From contig JAKIZN010000088.1 of assembly GCA_022708005.1 (NCBI GenBank), positions 1 to 6,651 of the forward strand: DNA of 6,651 bases, written 5' to 3'. How positions within the stretch are numbered: position 1 is the stretch's first letter; every line of letters begins with the position of its first letter. This document shows, piece by piece, positions 5,738 to 6,651 of this stretch. Origin of the DNA: Bacteroidota bacterium. Lineage in GTDB: Bacteria > Bacteroidota > Ignavibacteria > Kapaibacteriales > UBA2268. The notes under the pieces were generated by a model that saw only the letters and a list, made by a program, of their open reading frames with translations, was not told the origin of the DNA and made no database searches. The translations under genes were made by a program, and so were the position numbers.

Positions 5738-5770
5738 AGATGTCCTACACCTCGAAGGTGTAGGACATCT
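5738..5770. repeat. 33-bp perfect palindrome, copy 2
   Basis: Identical to 4535-4567, including the CGA centre and the flanks (5733-5772 equals 4530-4569). Perfect conservation while neighbouring sequence has diverged suggests recent duplication or conversion, or selection on the hairpin. Confidence 0.93.
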
Positions 5771-5817
5771 GGGGAACAGTGAATAGACAATAGGAAAGTT
5801 TCTATTGAACTATTTGC

Positions 5818-5965
5818 ATTTACATCTAATTCTGAACTTTTTTCTCTATAAATAATTGCGGCGGATTATAATTTTCTTTCTTTTCTTGTAAAATATTAAT
5901 AAATTGTTGATTGCTAAAGTGCATAAGTGCATAAATAATTATTCTATCCTTAAGGAGAGGAAAAT
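5818..5965 (+). promoter_or_regulatory. Leader and likely promoter region of the leuC-like gene
   Basis: A 148-nt A/T-rich region between the composite repeat and the start codon. TATAAT occurs at 5867-5872 but has no good -35 partner 17 nt upstream, and no TAnnTTTG box is present. AAGTGCAT is repeated in tandem at 5917-5924 and 5925-5932. The ribosome site AAGGAGAGG is at 5952-5960, 5 nt before the ATG. No leader-peptide attenuator is visible. Confidence 0.4.
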
Positions 5966-6651
5966 ATGGGACAAACAATGGTTCAAAAGATACTCGCAAA
6001 GGCAACTGGCAAAAGTTCGGTGGCAGTAGGCGAAGTATTGGAGCCTGCGGTTGACACTGCAATGTCGCACGAGAACGCCGCACTCGTAATGAATCAATTC
6101 AGCGAAATTTACAAAGGCTTGGACAAACCAGCTAAAGTATGGAATCCGAGCAAAATTGCTATTATTTTCGACCACCGCGTTCCGGCTGAGAGCAAAAAAA
6201 CTGCTACAAATCAGAAGAAAATCAGAGCATTCGTAGCGGAGCAAGGCATTACTAAGTTCCATGATATACGTGGCGACGAGGGTGGCATCTGCCATCAAAT
6301 TTTGCCTGAAAATGGCTATGTGCTGCCGGGCTACGTTGTCGTTGGCACTGATAGTCATACCACAACGCATGGCGCATTGGGTGCATTTGCCTTTGGTATC
6401 GGTGCAACTGAAATGGCTGCAGTATGGGCTTTAGGCAATATTTTGAACGTGGAGGTGCCTGCGACTATCAAAGTGATTATCAATGGCAAACTTCCTGAAT
6501 ATGTGCAGCCAAAGGATATAATTTTGCATTTGATAGGCAAAATATCAGCGGAAGGCGCCAATTTCAAAGTCTTGGAATTTCACGGCTCAACTATAAAAGA
6601 AATGTCCACATCGGGCAGGCTTACGCTTTGCAATATGGCAGTCGAAGCGGG
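5966..6651 (+). CDS. leuC: 3-isopropylmalate dehydratase large subunit (LeuC/HacA family), N-terminal part
   Basis: The first 228 codons of an aconitase-superfamily large subunit, cut by the window end at roughly half of the usual 420 or so residues. It should pair with a separate small subunit (LeuD) and isomerise 2- and 3-isopropylmalate in leucine synthesis, using a [4Fe-4S] cluster. Family motifs are in order: FDHRVPA (68-74, catalytic Asp-His pair), QGITKFHDI (93-101), GICHQILPENG (107-117) and GTDSHTTTHGALGAFAFGIGATEMA (in pieces: GTDSHTTTHG 127-136, GAFAFGIGATEMA 139-151). The three cluster cysteines are expected past the window end. The sequence resembles the archaeal-type LeuC/HacA branch (opening MGQTMVQKILAKATG) more than the E. 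coli form, so homoaconitase or a related dehydratase is possible. The ATG at 5966 has AAGGAGAGG 5 nt upstream. It is divergent from the cupin gene, with 892 nt between. Confidence 0.88.
   Translation, partial: MGQTMVQKILAKATGKSSVAVGEVLEPAVDTAMSHENAALVMNQFSEIYKGLDKPAKVWNPSKIAIIFDHRVPAESKKTATNQKKIRAFVAEQGITKFHDIRGDEGGICHQILPENGYVLPGYVVVGTDSHTTTHGALGAFAFGIGATEMAAVWALGNILNVEVPATIKVIINGKLPEYVQPKDIILHLIGKISAEGANFKVLEFHGSTIKEMSTSGRLTLCNMAVEA

Larger units (their letters stand above)
5285..5817. mobile_element. Repeat element C: composite copy of element A with an internal insertion
   Basis: The left end 5285-5319 is identical to 4472-4506, and weaker similarity continues to TTTAAGATG at 5344-5352. 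The right part, from the second TTTAAGATG (5734-5742) through the palindrome and on to TATTTG (5811-5816), matches element A from 4531 onward. The outer ends are CAAATA at 5289-5294 and TATTTG at 5811-5816, in inverted orientation. Between the two TTTAAGATG copies lie about 390 bp that element A lacks, holding the palindrome array and its flanking hairpins. No protein is encoded. This is probably a nonautonomous repeat that received a second repeat or expanded internally. Confidence 0.55.

Noticed and set aside
5826..6370. Minus-strand open frames overlapping the start of the leuC-like gene
   Set aside because: They are antisense to a clearly recognised enzyme and have low-complexity or Cys/Leu-rich shadow compositions.

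Overview
The window is AT-rich, with short intergenic gaps and mostly good Shine-Dalgarno sites. It looks like a member of the Bacteroidota or a neighbouring FCB-group lineage. The reasons are the TPR-fused membrane histidine kinase, the IIAHDIRNP kinase motif, two candidate TAnnTTTG-type promoter boxes and the density of short intergenic palindromes. The assignment is an inference and could be wrong at phylum level.

Layout. Positions 1-89 (minus) hold the first 29 codons of a secreted protein that runs off the window. Positions 207-2288 (minus) encode a 693-residue sensor histidine kinase with periplasmic TPRs, one membrane span and a complete HisKA/HATPase core, but no receiver domain and no response regulator in view. 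Positions 2429-4292 (minus) are a two-gene operon: a restriction endonuclease recognisably of the EcoRV family (3384-4292), followed after 4 nt by its m6A methyltransferase (2429-3379), which closely resembles M.EcoRV. Together they form a complete type II restriction-modification system predicted to act on GATATC. Positions 4726-5073 (minus) encode a small single-domain cupin, followed by a good intrinsic terminator (4665-4706). From 5966 (plus) to the window end is the N-terminal half of a LeuC/HacA-type dehydratase large subunit.

The two gene-poor stretches, 4386-4725 and 5074-5965, are full of structured non-coding repeats. Two related elements (4472-4662 and 5285-5817) share a 35-nt identical left end, a 33-bp perfect palindrome and a related right end, and both are bounded by short inverted CAAATA-type termini. 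The second copy carries about 390 extra bp at a TTTAAGATG direct repeat. Inside this extra DNA sits a tandem array of seven 17-bp palindromes at an exact 35-bp period, bracketed by two other small hairpins in an inverted arrangement.

Functionally, the R-M pair is a self-contained defence or selfish module set between unrelated chromosomal genes. Its promoter region abuts one repeat element. In the operon the nuclease comes first with a weak ribosome site, and the methylase second with a strong, coupled one, which would favour protective methylation. The repeats sit between the divergent cupin and leuC-like genes, so they could affect expression, but the sequence alone does not show that.
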